A stretch of 64,000 nt of DNA from Begonia masoniana (taxonomy: Eukaryota; Streptophyta; Magnoliopsida; Cucurbitales; Begoniaceae), in the NCBI GenBank assembly GCA_022432975.1, contig CM039515.1, forward strand, positions 19,595,554 to 19,659,553. The letters run 5' to 3'. The position numbers were made by a program, and so were the translations under genes. The notes under the pieces were generated by a model. That model was not told the DNA's origin and did not search any database. It saw only the letters and a program-made list of their open reading frames with translations. Each line of letters opens with the position of its first letter. Within the stretch, counting starts at the first letter, position 1. This document shows, in pieces, positions 22,869-36,305 of this stretch.

Positions 22869-24500
22869 TCATGATTTCTCAATCTTAATTAGACCTAGTC
22901 GTACCCGGATATCGGCTAATTGATCGGAAGAATTTACGAAATCCAAAGTGATATCTCCCTTTCGTACATGATGCCTTATAAAATGATATCGTATTTCAAT
23001 GTGTTTAGTTCTTGAATGTTTGATAGGATTCTTGGAAATGTTAATGACACTAGTATTATCACATCTAATAAATATCCTATCATAAAATAGATTGTAGTTC
23101 TCTAAAGTTTGCTTCATCCAAAGCATTTGAGCACAACAACTTCCAGCGGCGATATATTCGCTCTCGGCTATTGAGAGTGCTACGGAATTTTGTTTCTTTA
23201 AGTACCAAGACACGAGAGATTCGCCTAGAAATTGGTAAGTTCCACTAGTTTTTTTTCTATTTACAAGACTTCCAGCATAATCAGAGTCAGAATATCCTAT
23301 TAGATCAAAAAATGTACCATTTGGATACCATAAACCTAAATCATAGGTGCCACATAGATATTTGAATATCCTCTTAATTGCATTTAAGTGGGATTCCTTA
23401 GGGGATGCTTGAAACCTAGCACATAAGCACACACTAAATAGGACATCCGACCTACTAGCCGTTAAGTATAATAGAGATCCAATCATACCTCTATATTTCT
23501 TGATATCTACACTTATCTTATTTTCATCTTTATCTAATTTCGTAGTTGTACTCATGAGAATTCTAGATAGTTTGGAAGAATTCAATCCAAACTTCTTTAA
23601 GAGATCTTTGATGTATTTTACATGATTTAAGAATATACAATCGGAAGTTTGCTTTATTTGCAATCCTAAGAAGAATTTTAACTCCCTCATTATACTCATT
23701 TCAAATTCACTTTGCATTAGATATGCAAATTCATCACAAAGTGAGACATTTGTTGAATCAAATATGATGTCATTCACGTATACTGCACAATGAGCAAATC
23801 ATCCCCTTTTTTGCATAATAAACAAGGTTGAATCGGTGTTACCTTTTTTAAAGTTTCTTTTCATAAAGAAATTCTTCAACCTATCATATCAAGCTCTAGG
23901 GGCTTGCTTAAGTCCATATAAGGCTTTATTAAGCTTGTATACATAGTCAATTTTGTCATAGATTTCAAACCCTAAATGTTGCTCTACATAAACTTCTTCC
24001 AAGATATAACCATTTAAAAATACACTTTTAACATCCATTTAGAAAAGAGTGAAGTTTTTGTAGCAAGCAAATGCTAAGAGCATCCTAATAAATTCTAGTG
24101 TAGCTACGGGAGAAAAAGTTTCTTCAAAGTTTATTCATTCTTTTTGGTTGTACCCATTGGCATAGCCTTATTCCTTACAATAATTTCATTTTCGTCCATT
24201 TTGTTCTTAAACACCTATTTTGTTCCTATAATTGGATGATTTTTGGGTCTTTGAACAAGTTCTCATACATTGCTCTGTTCGAATTGTTTTAGATCTTCTT
24301 GCATGACTACAATCCAATTTTTATCAAATTCGGCTTCCTCAAATTTCTTTGGTTCAATTTGAGAGATAAATGCTACATTTGCACATAAATTTATAAAGGA
24401 AGCTCTAGTTTTGACTCCTAATGAAGGATCACCTAAAACTTCATCTATGGGATGACTTTTGAGAAATTTTCAATCTCTAGGAAGAACATCATTTGCATCT
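22869..24500 (-). pseudogene. Sirevirus RT and RNase H, broken
   Basis: The RNase H and RT C-terminus is clean from 23777 to 22869. It shows SEFEMSIMRELKFFLGLQI, SDVLFSVCLCARFQA, SHLNAIKRIFKYLCGTYDLG, GYSDSDYAG, SVALSIAESEYIAAGSCCAQ and SRTKHIEIRYHF. Upstream RT sequence (about 23780-24500) is scattered over frames. The catalytic YVDD box reads YVND (23769-23780), so one metal-binding Asp is lost. The end QLADIRVRLG replaces the usual QLADIFTKPL. These residues place the element in the Sirevirus/SIRE-Maximus group of Ty1-copia. Confidence 0.88.
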
Positions 24501-24529
24501 TTGATTGGAACAATTTTCAGAGATTTTGA

Positions 24530-25276
24530 TGGAAGATCTAGGGGGTTTCTCTTTGAATGGTATCAACTTGATTGCCTAGAGAGAAAGAATCCATCTGTAT
24601 TTCTAAAACATCATCTCTTTCCACATTTATTATAAGTTGAGGGATTTCATCAAAATTGACATGCATGGATTCATCTACAACTAATGTCTTTTTGTTAAAC
24701 ACTCTATATACTTTACTAGTTAATGAATATCTAAAGAATATTCCAAGATTTGTCTTGAAATCAAATTTTCCCAAATTGTCCTTGATGTTGAGAATGAAAC
24801 ATTTACAACCAAAGGCTCCAAAATACTTAACATTAGGAATTTTATCATTTCAAAGTTCATAGGGACTTTTCTCAAGGATAAGTCTTATGGAGACCCGGTT
24901 TAACACATAGCAAGCTTGTAGTTACGGCTTCCGCCCAAAAATATTTTGGAAGTGAGTTTTCATTGAGCATGGTACTAGTAAGCTCTTGAAGAGACCTATT
25001 TTTCCTCTCAACAACTCCATTTTGTTGAGTGGTTCGAGGGGAAGAAAAGTTATACTTAATTCTATGTTTGAGACATAAAAGTTCAAATTTTTCATTTTTA
25101 AATTGTCCACCATAATCACTACGAATAGCAACAATGACAAGATTCTTTTCATTTTGAATTTTCTTCCTAAAGCTAGAAAAGATGTCAAAAGTTTCATCCT
25201 TTAACTTTAGAAAAAATACCCAAGTGAACCTAGAAAAATCATCTACAATGACAAAGGCATAATGTTTGCCTCCTAG
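24530..25276 (-). pseudogene. Sirevirus integrase, catalytic and C-terminal part
   Basis: Reading minus from 25276, YAFVIVDDFSRFTWVFFLK is a hallmark of copia integrase. It is followed by SDYGGQF (second Asp), NGVVERKN (Glu) and LPKYFWAEA. The tail continues with GKFDFKTNLGIFFRYSL and YRVFNKKTLVVDESMHV, which correspond to the usual copia C-terminal motif. Several frameshifts are needed. The first catalytic Asp (LHMDLFGPS) lies on the other side of GypC at about 46570-46620, so GypC interrupts the integrase. Confidence 0.85.
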
Positions 25277-25281
25277 ACTAG

Positions 25282-27879
25282 TGTAACAAACCCAGTTCCT
25301 ATCCCTTAATTTTCTGTAAAATTTTCATTTTCTTTGGACCTTAAGTAAATCTTAATTTTGAAAACTTTAAATTAAAGCCCTAAAATCGTTCGAAACATTT
25401 GGAGAAATCTTTTAGGGAAAACCATTCCAGTAAAACAATATAACTAAGAATTTAAAATTCAGCAGAAGACCATTGGCAAAGAGGTAAAATTGCCCGAACC
25501 AGCAAAATAAAACAGGCGATCGATCGCCCCATCATCGGCCGATCGATCGGCTAACGCTCTAAAATTTCTTCCAGATCGTAGCCAACAAGGGCGCCGATCG
25601 ATCGACAAACTCTCTGGATTTTGAAATCCAGAGAGTTACCCATCTTTCTTCTTCCTCCATTCCACCTGCACAACACACACATCACAATTTTCTCCCTACC
25701 TCTCTCCCTTCATCAACTTACTTCTAAACACGTTTCATAACAAACACTTCAACATAATTCACTCTTAGCCTCATTCATCCCTCAATTCATCAATCACCAA
25801 AAATCAACTCGAAACGTATTTAAAATGTAGTAAAATTTCAGTAAAAACGAACTGCGTGTATCAGTTTGAAAACTAAATAATTCTCCACGCCTAAAAGAAA
25901 TCACCAAGCAATTCCAAAAAACTCTAAAATCATCAATGACCATCATATGCAGCAAAATACTAACATTCAAACTTAATTTGCTTAAAAGTTAACCCATCAT
26001 TGAAATTCATCAAAACGTATCCATTATCAACATCAAAATTCAAGTTAAACTCTACGTCAACTTAAACGTAATAACTACACCCTTCCTACCCATGAGACCC
26101 CCAATACCTATGCATCCTTTCCCCCGCGAGTCATAATTTGCACCGACTATGCCAACACACTCCCACGGGCATCCTCCTTCAATCCGTGCGGTCGTCTGGT
26201 AGAGGAACGTATTCCTCACATGTATCAAAATTACCTACACCACAGAGACATTCTATGAGCTAAAGGCTCAGTAAATCTCGTAAATGAAAATACATGCTGT
26301 TCATATGTAGTTCGTAAATCATGTAATTCATTTCATTCATTACGTTACATAATAGGATGTCACTGAGGTCTAACTCTCACCAGATTGAGAGGGCACGTCT
26401 GGCAGTTAGACATGCCCTTTCCATTTATCGGGTGGAAAACATGCTTCACCTACTGGACAGCAATGTCTGAACCCCACCCCATCGTGATCGGGATTACGTG
26501 CATTCGTTTCTTTTCATTAATTCATTTCTTTTCATAAAACACGTGTAGAAACATCATTTTCATGCTATTTTGAAAGAGCGTGATGCATGTACAGTTCATA
26601 TTGCACAATCTATAGCTAACATAGAAAAATCAATAAATCTTAGAAAACACACTACGACATATACACCTAATTACCCAACCACTTATTCTAAAACTACTGA
26701 ATTCATCAATATCCTCAATGACGTCAAACTTTTGGTGTAGACCAAATCGGCCAGACAAAGCACGAAGACTTACCTGTCATCCTTAGTGAGATGAGTACCT
26801 TCTATAAGCTTCGTTTACCTAGAACATTTCACAATTGTCGTTATTAGAATCGGCCCTAAATAATTGAATTCCAAAGATAACGAAACTCCAATCTAAAGGA
26901 AACTTCTAAAACACTCATTTAACCTCTCTCGAGCATTTAATCGAGCAATTCGCGCTCATAAATTCTACAACCTAGCTTTAATGGAATCTATATCGTTTAA
27001 TCACCGATTTCAACCTAACTATCGATGAAAACTCATAATCTATCATCGTAAGTCAATAATACAGTAAACCTAACAATTTCCAACATAAACCTGTAATTTA
27101 TCAAAACCCTAAACGAAAACCCTAACCGTTTCCAACCCTAAAGTTCGGAAACTAATGGTCAAGAGTAAGCATATCATACCTAGGGCTTGATTGCAAAAGA
27201 AAAACTAGAAGAAAATCGGACAACGGAGGAGAGGCGTGATCAGCGTGAAGGAAATGGAAATCGCAGGGAGAGAGAGGCATTTCCTCTCTGTGAAATCGTG
27301 AAACAGAATGGAAAAAAAGGGGGGTTAGTTTTTATTTAATATTGTTTCTTCTTAAATTACCTTTTTTGTCCTTTTTCTGAATCATTTACTTATCTCGTTA
27401 TTTCTCCTATCAATTTGGTTTCTTTGAAATTTCCTTATTTCACCAAACATTGCAATTTACTCCTAGGGTTCTAACGAAAATTCTCGTTCGTAAAACAGGC
27501 TTAATTTACTATTTTTACGAATTAAATACTATAAGGTTAAAAACGGAAACCCGAGCGTCACTCTATCGATTTGGATTTCTGACATTTCATTGTTTCTTCT
27601 AAAATCCATACAAATCATTAAGGCTCTAATAAAACCTTCCGTTTACAAAACGGACTTATTTCGCTATAATTACAAAAATGCCCATATATTACGAGAAATA
27701 TCGAAAACTCATAAAATTGGCACTATATCTCTAAAAATTCTCTTATTCCTCCAATCACTTCAATTCACCCGCATAGTTCTAATAAAACCTCTCGTTCGCA
27801 AAACGGGCTAATTTCCCAATATTACGAAATTGTCATTACATAGAGGAATTTCTAAAGTCTTGTAAAGACGGGTGTTATA
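25282..27879 (-). repeat. GypC 3' LTR (left)
   Basis: The 2598-bp LTR shares with its partner the GGCGATCGATCG motif cluster (about 25510-25610, shorter here), the CCACGGGCATCCTCCTTCAATC block and the ATATTACGAGAAATATC end. No gene lies in it. Confidence 0.9.
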
Positions 27880-29561
27880 TTCCATCCACCTTAATTAAAA
27901 TTTTGTCCTCAAAATTTGACTTAACTTATAATTCTTGTTATTATCGTCTTACGCCTTGTAGCTTTATACTGCGACTTACAACCACTCCACCCTTTTCGAA
28001 TGTTCTCCCCCCATCTCTCAAAATCAAAATAATTGAGTTTCTCTTTAGGAACTTTAATTCTATCTACACTTAGGGCTAATCTTTATGATTCTAAACCAAA
28101 ATTTTGAAAACCCAATGGTGCAACATGAGCCACCAACTCCATTGGCTATCTTTGACTTAGCTTACTATGACCCAGATTAGCGTTGTGTTCAAAGAACTGC
28201 TTAAGTCTCTAATTCGAAAAATCCAACTGCATATTCATGCATTTTACTAATTCACTCCACATTGGCTTCCGCTTAATCACCCATAAGTTAAACTTTCTTT
28301 TCCCATCTAACTTGGCTTCCTCAACCGAAACTCCTTTGTAATCCTAACTCTCCAAGTAAAGCTAACTTCAGGGCTTTCTTAGTTCAACGTTCGCCTTAAC
28401 TACGCCTTTAGGAAATAACCACACTTTAACTTCCTAATATTTCTCGGGTTAGCTGCCATTCGAAGATTCTTGCTAGCTTCTGATTGGTAATCAGATTTTC
28501 TACGTAAATCCATCGCCTCTACCCGTAGTCGGAATGTATAACTGCTCAAATTTCTACATTTTCTTTAATAACAATTTCTCATAACTATTTTATCGATAGT
28601 ATTCCTTGGTCACATACCTTCTTGTGCCACTCGCCGGTTGTCGGCGACTTTTCTAGTGAGGGTTTCTCAACTAAGCTCACATTGCTATACTTCGCAACTA
28701 TATCATCAAAATACCTCTAGGTCTAAACGAGCCAAACTAGGTGCTAATGTCACCACTCTCTTAAGATCCTGGTTCTTTTGTGAATAAGATCTTATAAATA
28801 CCACATTTTGTTCTCAACTATTTTAACGAGCTCCCTCGTTATATCCTTAACTAAGATTCTCATATTACCTACGTTACACTCCATTTGTTTTACTCAAATC
28901 TCCATTAACTTCGAATACTTTCAAGTCCCTGAGTTTCGCTACTGGTTTGCTCTAAATTATTCATTCTAACCTTAAGTCATCTATGTATTCATTGGCCTCG
29001 ACTTGTTGAATACGAGTCGAACCTCTGGAACTTTTCTAACTTAGCCACACTTCTAAGTTTACTCAATTAGCTTCTGTGTAATTCCTTGTTCTCCTTATTC
29101 GATAATTCGCGAACTTCACAATTCGCACGACATTAAACACCGAACTAACTTCCAGTCTTCACCCTCCGTTTAACCAACAATCCTCTGCACTTATCCCTAA
29201 TATCGCATAAGGATCTCATCAAAGTTACTACTATTCTACCCTCTTTCGTTGCTTATAGTCAAATTCTGAATATCCTACTTGACTTTCGTACAACGATTCA
29301 TCCAACGGTCTTCTTGTTTGCAAACTTGTTGTAGACAAGTTCACGTCCTTAATCCAAACCTCCTCGAGTTCTAAAATCTTACCCTTCTATTTTCTAAAAT
29401 TTAGAAATACCACTTCATTCAGGTTAACCTTCTTAGTTCCTCGAACACTGATGCTCCTACTTCCACCCTGAAGGTAAGTCTTATGTTAGCAGTTCTTAAC
29501 TTAAACTGTACCAACTATAGACTCACTCTAGTCGAATCGTTATCCCTTCTACGATTATACT
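27880..29561 (-). other. GypC internal region, left of GypB; no recognisable pol
   Basis: A purine tract lies at about 27880-27892 (minus AAGGTGGATGGAA), and a palindrome AAATTTTGTCCTCAAAATTT lies at about 27898-27917. The remaining ~1.6 kb has no open frame over 60 codons. I found no RT, RNase H or integrase motif in it. Confidence 0.6.
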
Positions 29562-32111
29562 TGTAACGAACTCATTAGGGCCGAGACAAATTCATAAATT
29601 TCTTAGATTATTTACACTAAGTTTACTCTCTATATTTTTTTTTTCTTTTATACAGTACTCAAAGACAATGCCACATCTGATAAAAACTGAACCCTTCAAA
29701 AAAAAACTCAGCTCCCACATAAGACTATCGACACAGTCAGTCAAAGAGTCGATCGACATGACTCAGACATCGGTTCCATAATGTGTTCGGGCAGAAGGAA
29801 AGTGCCCTCAGACCACTCAACTTCATCGATCGCGGGCTGCATGGATTTGCAGTCATCTACTGACAGGAACACATTCCCTGAATGTAACGTGCACTCCGCG
29901 TGACTCAGTAGACGTCGCCCAGTAGAAGGCATCATCCGATGGACACGAACGTTTCACGTGACTCATGGACATCGCCCAGTAGAAGACCGCTACCGATTAG
30001 TAAACGACAAAACATAATTACCCACATCATCCGATCACAAAATGACAAGATTTAACACTCACTTCTTCCGATAGCGAAAACATCAACATCTACCGATTGA
30101 GTTGTGAATCACACGTGGTATAATAATCATCATCCAATAGAAGACCTCTACCGGTGAATAAGAAATTCCTAGTATCTGCCGATCGTAATAATCAGCATCT
30201 ACTGATTGACATGTGCATCGCACGTGATATATAAGCATCATCCGATAGAAGACCTCTACCGGTGAATAAGAAATTCCTAGCATCTACCGATAGTAACTAA
30301 TCAGCATCTACCGATTGACATGTGCATCGCATGTGACGTATAAGCATCATCCGATAGAAGACCTCTACCGGTGAATGAGAAATTCCTAGCATCTGCCGAT
30401 AGTAATAATCAGCATCTACCAATTGACATGTGCATCGCACAGTGACATATAAGCATCATCCGATAGAAGACCTCTACCGGTGATCATTCTTAAGACTGCA
30501 CAGGTATAAATCATAGACTCATCTAGAATACGTGTAGCGGAAGACTTAAATAAAACATAAATCATTCTATCTCCTCATGATCATTCTTAAACTTAGAAAT
30601 CCATTCAGACAAATCCCAAAATCCATCGTCTTAAGAAAATTCCTTCCTACTTAATTTCAGTATGTATAATTCTTACTAACATCATAAGAGCAGTAACCAG
30701 GGGTCATAATCGCCTTTCCAGCCACAAATCTGTCACCCTGAGCACCATCTAGCAACCGGTCTTAGACATCCTCACTGAATTTGGAATCCTCACCTGGAAG
30801 TTTTTCACCTACATCTTAAGGCTTAAACTATAAGCCTAATGCTTAGTAAGGAGTGCAATACTAACATGTATGCATGAATGCAAAGTTGAAAAGAATACAT
30901 TTACATAATCATTTCTCATTATATTCTTGTTCATGTTCTTGTTCATCGTTTACGTCACGTTCTTGTTCATCATTTACATCATGTGGATTAAGGGGGATTT
31001 GTGCCGAAAAGGGGGTTGACAGCGAAAGTGCACATAGTCCCTTGCGGGCCGTATTCATGGTCCTCCTTTTGGACAGTGACATACGCCAAACTGCCCCCAA
31101 CCCTCTCTTAATCCTTGTTACATAAGTTTCATGTTCATATCTTGATCGTGAAAGAAAACATGCACTTAAAACATTTTCATATGCTTGAAAAGGAAAATAA
31201 TCGTGAAGCATGAGTATGAGTACTCTCATTTCATCATACTAAAAGGACAACTCATTGATTCATCAGAAGATCATACTATCAACTCGAGTATCATAACCAA
31301 ACAAACAATAGTACAAATAACCTTTAAATATTATAGACATCATCTACCCAGTACCCTTGTGATGTAGGGCCTTAATGGTCGGGAATCTTACTCACTCACT
31401 TACCTATTTTCCCTTAGCAACTTAAGCACTTCACCTCGGATTTTTCTTCACCTAAAACATTTCACATTACAGAGTTAAAACAAAATCCTAAAAGTTCTAA
31501 CCAAAAGTCATCCTAGAATCTAACGTACATGTATTCCTAAGTTCTTTAGTCAAGCACCTTATGTGCATAGATCAAGTTTCCAGAACCTAAAATGCCCAGA
31601 TTCAACCTAGCAACTAAACACAGTCGGTTATCTTAATGTCTAGAATCGAATCGGAAATGCCATTACTAAACACAGATTATAAATGTCACTACAATAACTC
31701 TGCTATTGAAGAATCCGAAACATCAAGAAACATCAAGTTCTAGCTAAAAACAGAGCTCTAAGTAACTAACCAGCAGCTACATTGTCTAAGCCTTACCTAG
31801 AGCGTGGATTGTCGGGGTGGAGACTGAAGAATCGGTCGCCGACGAAGGAGTTGCTGGCAAAGAGTAGGAGAGCTCTAGACGTTGAGAAATCGCAGAAGGA
31901 AAGTGTCGGCTACAGTGGGGTTTTAGTGAGGTTTAAGGATTTTCATTTCTATTTATATCGATTGAAATCCATCTTATTTACAATTCTGCCATCACACAAA
32001 TAAAATCAATTAAGCTTTGGCATATAAATTCGAAATTGTAAAGGTTAATGGTCGAGGTGACAGTTAAAGCTGTTAAGAAAAATACCTGGCTGAACATTGT
32101 CGGGTGTTACA
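29562..32111 (-). repeat. GypB 3' LTR (left), with about 4 copies of the 108-bp unit
   Basis: The 2550-bp LTR contains about 3.7 copies of the 108-bp repeat (30085-30480), which includes CATCTACCGATTGACATGTG and GACCTCTACCGGTGAATAAG. The rest matches 40480-42292 closely, including the TTCATGTTCTTGTTCATCG blocks. Confidence 0.92.
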
Positions 32112-32150
32112 TCCACCCCTCCTTAAACAAAATTTTCGTCCTCGAAAATT
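32112..32150 (-). other. GypB polypurine tract and palindrome
   Basis: The minus strand reads AAGGAGGGGTGGAT just before the 3' LTR start TGTAACACCC. A perfect palindrome AATTTTCGTCCTCGAAAATT occupies 32131-32150, immediately after the pol stop at 32153-32155. Confidence 0.85.
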
Positions 32151-32152
32151 GA

Positions 32153-35100
32153 TCAAGCAAAGAGCTCAGGGTATTTGGCCAACATGTCCTGCTGTCGCTC
32201 CCACGTGGCTTCTTCAATGCCATGATTCATCCATAAGACTTTCACCAGTGGAATTTCTTTATTCCACAGAGTCTTAACTGCAGATTCTAATATTCGAACA
32301 GGTTTCTCTTCATACATCAGTGTTGGCTCAATATCAATCTCTGTTGGCTTAACAACCTACGTCGGATCACGTATACATTTCCTTAGCATAGACACGTGAA
32401 AAACATTGTGAAACTTTTCCAGTGATGGAGGTAATTGCAATCTATACGCTGTAATGTCAATCCTTGCCAAGACAGGGAATGGTCCGATGAATCATGGATT
32501 AAGCTTTCATTTCTTGCCAAATCTTAAAACTCCCTTAAATGGTGAAACCTTTAAGAAGACCTCACCTCCGACAGCAAACTCAAGATCCCTCCTTCTTTGG
32601 TCTACATAGCTCTTCTGTCGGCTTTGTGCAGTCATCATTCTTTTCCTAATAATGGTAATCTTAGTCTGACATCTGCTGCAAAATTTCGGGGCCTAGGAGT
32701 TTTGCTTCGCCAACTTCATCCCAATATAAGGGTGATCTGCATTTCCTGCCATACAGTGCTTCGTATGGTGCCATACCAATGGTGGACTGGTAACTATTGT
32801 TATAGAAGAATTCAACCAATGGCAGGTATCAACTCCAAGATGTCTGGAAATCTAGCACACACGCCCTCAACATGTCCTCGAGTGTTTGAATTGTCCGTTT
32901 AGATTGGTCATCTGTCTGAGGATGAAATGTAGTGCTGAATGATAACTTTGTACCAAGCGTGCCTTGAAGACTTTGCCAAAACCTTGAGGTGAACCTGGGA
33001 TCACGATCTGAGACAATGGATATCGGAATCTCATGCAATCTGATAATTTCCTGAACATACAGATTAGCAAGCTGGTCCATCGTGTACGTTGTCTTTATAG
33101 GTAGGAAGTGAGCTGATTTCGTCATTCTGTCAATTACAACCTAAATGTTGTCATGACCTTTAGTTGTCTTAGGTAATCCTGCAACAAAATCCATGGCAAT
33201 GTTTTCCCACTTCCATTCGGGAATCGGTAAGGGTTGAAGGGTACCTCCTGGACGTTGGTGTTCTGCCTTAACTTGCTGGCATATCAAACACGACTCTACA
33301 TATTTGGCAACATCTCTCTTCAAATTCGGCCACCAATAGAGTAACTTCAAGTCCCGATACATCTTGGTGCTGCCAGGATGTACAAAAACGGGAGACGAGT
33401 GCGCCTCGGCCAGATCAACTTACGTAATTCCTCATCACTTGGAATATACCACCGGCTCCTAAATTTCAAAATATCATCCTTGGAAAGGCTGAACTCTGAG
33501 GAGGCGTCCTTCAACTTACTCATCATGCTTTTATTTTCCTTTGATTCTTTTTGTTGTGTACTCCTTGATCCTATCCAAAATAGTTGGTTGAATGGTTACT
33601 TCTGCAAGTAATTCCGAAAGCTCAGAAACTATTTCCAATTCAAATTTCTGAACTTTCGTCCTCAATGTATAGACATGGTTGACACCGCAGGTTGCATCGT
33701 CATTGACATCCTGCTTAATGCATCGGCTACAGCATTAGCCTTACCCGGGTGATACTTAATTTCAAAGTCATAATCCTTAACAAACTCTAACCAACGTCTT
33801 TGTCTCATATTCAACTCCTTTTGTGTAAAAAGGTACTTCAGGCTTTTATGATCAGAAAACACTTCACACTGCTGACCATACAAATAGTGTCTCCAAATCT
33901 TTAATGCAAAAATAACTACGGCTAATTCTAAATCATGAGTGGGGTAATTCTGTTCATAACTCTTCAGTTGCCTGAAGACATACACTACAATCTTGCCTTC
34001 TTGCATCAAGAAACACCCCAGACCAACTTTGGATGCATCACAATAAACACTGAACTTCCCTTCTTCAGTTGGGAGTGTCAAAAGAGGGGCCGTCGTCAAC
34101 TTCAATTTTAGTGTCTGAAAACTATCTTCACAAGCTTCAGTCCAGGAGTACTTGGTGTCCTTCTTTGTTAGACTAGTTAAAGGTTTAGCTATCATAGAAA
34201 ATTCCTTAATAAACTTTCTATAATAACCTGCCAGACCAAGGAAACTACGGACTTCACTGGCATTCCTCAGCTGGGGCCAATCTTTTACTGCCTGAATTTT
34301 GGTTGGATCTACAGATATACCTTCAGCAGAAATGACATGGCCTAGAAAGTTGACCTTATCCAACCAGAACTCACATTTGGACAACTTGGCATAGAGTTGC
34401 TGCTGTTCTAAAGTCGTCAAAATTACTCTTAAGTGTTTTTCATGGTCAGCTTTAGTCCGTGAATAAATTAGGATATCATCTATAAACACAATCACAAACT
34501 TGTCCAAATACTCACGAAACACACGGTTCATCAAGTCCATAAAAGCTGCAGGTGCATTCGTCAATCCAAACGACATCACTAGAAATTCATAGTGTCCATA
34601 TCGGGTTCTGAATGCTGTCTTTGGTATATCACTCTCCTTAACCTTCAGTTGGTAATAACCTGAACGTAAATCAATTTTTAAAAATACCTTAGCTCCTTGT
34701 AGTTAGTCAAACAAGTCATCAATTCGGGGTAAGGGATATTTATTCTTGATCGTTAACTTGTTCAGTTTTCTGTAATCTATGCACATTCTAAGAAAACCGT
34801 CTTTCTTCTTAACAAATAGGACAGGTGCACCCTAGGGAGAACAACTAGGGCGTATAAATCCCTTGTCAACTAGTTCCTGGAGTTGGACTTTTAACTCCTT
34901 CAGCTCAACAGGTGCCATGCAGTAAGGGTTCTTAGACACAGGTAATGCTTCAGGATATGTATCGATTACAAACTCTATTTCTCTATCAGGTGGTAACCCA
35001 GGTAAGTCATCCAAGAATGCTTTTCGAAACTCTCGTACTATAGGAATATCTTGGAGTTCTACCTTATCCTTTACCCGGACATCAATTATGCTAGATAGAA

Positions 35101-35480
35101 AACTCTCACAACCACCCTTCAGTAACCGTTGAGTCTCTAGTGAGGATATAATTGACATTTTACTTATTTTTGAAATAGCTTGGAAGGAATACCGATCTCC
35201 GTTCGGGGGTCGGAACTCAACCATTCCAGACCTACAACTTATCGTGGTATAATGTCTGAATAGTCAATCCATTCCTAATATGACTTCATATCCCTTCATA
35301 TCAATTACGATTAGCTCTACATACAACTTCTTATCTCCTAAGGACATAATATCACCTTTCACTATCTGTTCTGAATGTAAACACTTCCCCGACGGTAACT
35401 TAACACTATATGACCTCTCAGCTGGCAAGAGTTCTAACCTATGCTTACATACAAACAGGGTTGATATAAACGAGAGTGTG
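32153..35480 (-). pseudogene. GypB pol (protease C-part to chromodomain), broken
   Basis: From 35480 down on the minus strand the order is protease remainder, RT, RNase H, integrase and chromodomain tail. The protease part has KGYEVILGMD (stop after D). RT has [27 protein letters not shown] and [16 protein letters not shown]. RNase H has [13 protein letters not shown] and [15 protein letters not shown]. Integrase has [37 protein letters not shown] and [14 protein letters not shown]. The chromodomain tail reads VKVLWMNHGIEEATWERQQD, ending PELFA at 32153. Lesions include stops after GMD, after RPSCSP (about 34832), before QGAK (about 34708) and in the integrase (33126-33140, ~32830), and frame shifts around 33400-33660. 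RT and RNase H form one long clean frame (34579-33662). Confidence 0.9.
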
Positions 35481-36305
35481 TGTAACGACCCAGTTTCCCA
35501 GTAAGATATTGTCCGCTCTAGGGATTGGGCCGTAGCACAATATCCTCTCCTCACGGCTTTGTTTGGCAAGAACTTCCCGGAAGGTCACCCAACCTGGGAT
35601 TGCTATCGCCGAAGCACTTTTAACTTCGGAGTTCTTATGGGATCCGTTGCCAATCGTGCTCCAAAACGCGTCTTGCTGTGTTGGGAGGATCTCTTTTACA
35701 TATGTTTCATTTCCACATACTTTCCCAAGCGATGTGGGATTGTGACGACCCCCTTTTTACGACCCGTCACCTTCCGGTTCGCCCACGCGGACGCACCGCC
35801 ATCCAGGTTCCGGTTCATGCTGCCATCGTACCATACTTACACATTTGGGTCATCACAATCACCCCCCCTCGGGGGTCCAACATCCTCATTGGCCACATTT
35901 CTGGTTGGGTACAGGCTCTGATACCATTTGTAAAGACCCAGTTTCATAGCAAGATATTGTCCGCTCTGGGGATTGGGCCGTAGCACAATATCCTCCCCTC
36001 ACGGCTTTGTTTGGCAAGAACTTCCCGGAAGGTCACCCAATCTGGGATTGCTCTCACCGAAGCACTTTTAACTTCGGAGTTCTTATGGGATCCGTTGCCA
36101 ATAGTGCTCCAAAACGCGTCTTGCTGTGTTGGGAGGGTCTCTTGTACATATGTTTCATTTCCACATACTTCTCCAAGCGATGTGGGATTGTGACGACCCC
36201 CTTTTTACGACCCGTCACCTTCCGGTTCGCCTGCGCGGACGCACCGCCATACGGGTTCCGGTTCATGCAGCCATCGTACCATACTTACACATTCGGGTCA
36301 TCACA
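35481..36305 (-). mobile_element. Cassandra-2: TRIM inside the GypB protease
   Basis: LTRs are 35481-35857 and 35929-36305 (377 bp each). The internal domain is 71 bp, with the primer site on the minus strand at 35916-35926 (TGGTATCAGAG) and a purine tract next to 35858. A perfect GTGTG duplication flanks it (35476-35480, 36306-36310). 5S-like blocks on the minus strand (about 35563-35663 and 36011-36111) include GGTGACCTTCCGGGAAGTT. The element splits the GypB protease right after its catalytic DTGAT motif. It is therefore the youngest layer of the nest. Confidence 0.95.

Noticed and set aside
30874..31367. ORFs in the GypB LTR with Cys/Ser-rich peptides
   Set aside because: They are frames through TTCATGTTCTTGTTCATCG-type repeats in the LTR, and the frame is not kept in the other LTR.
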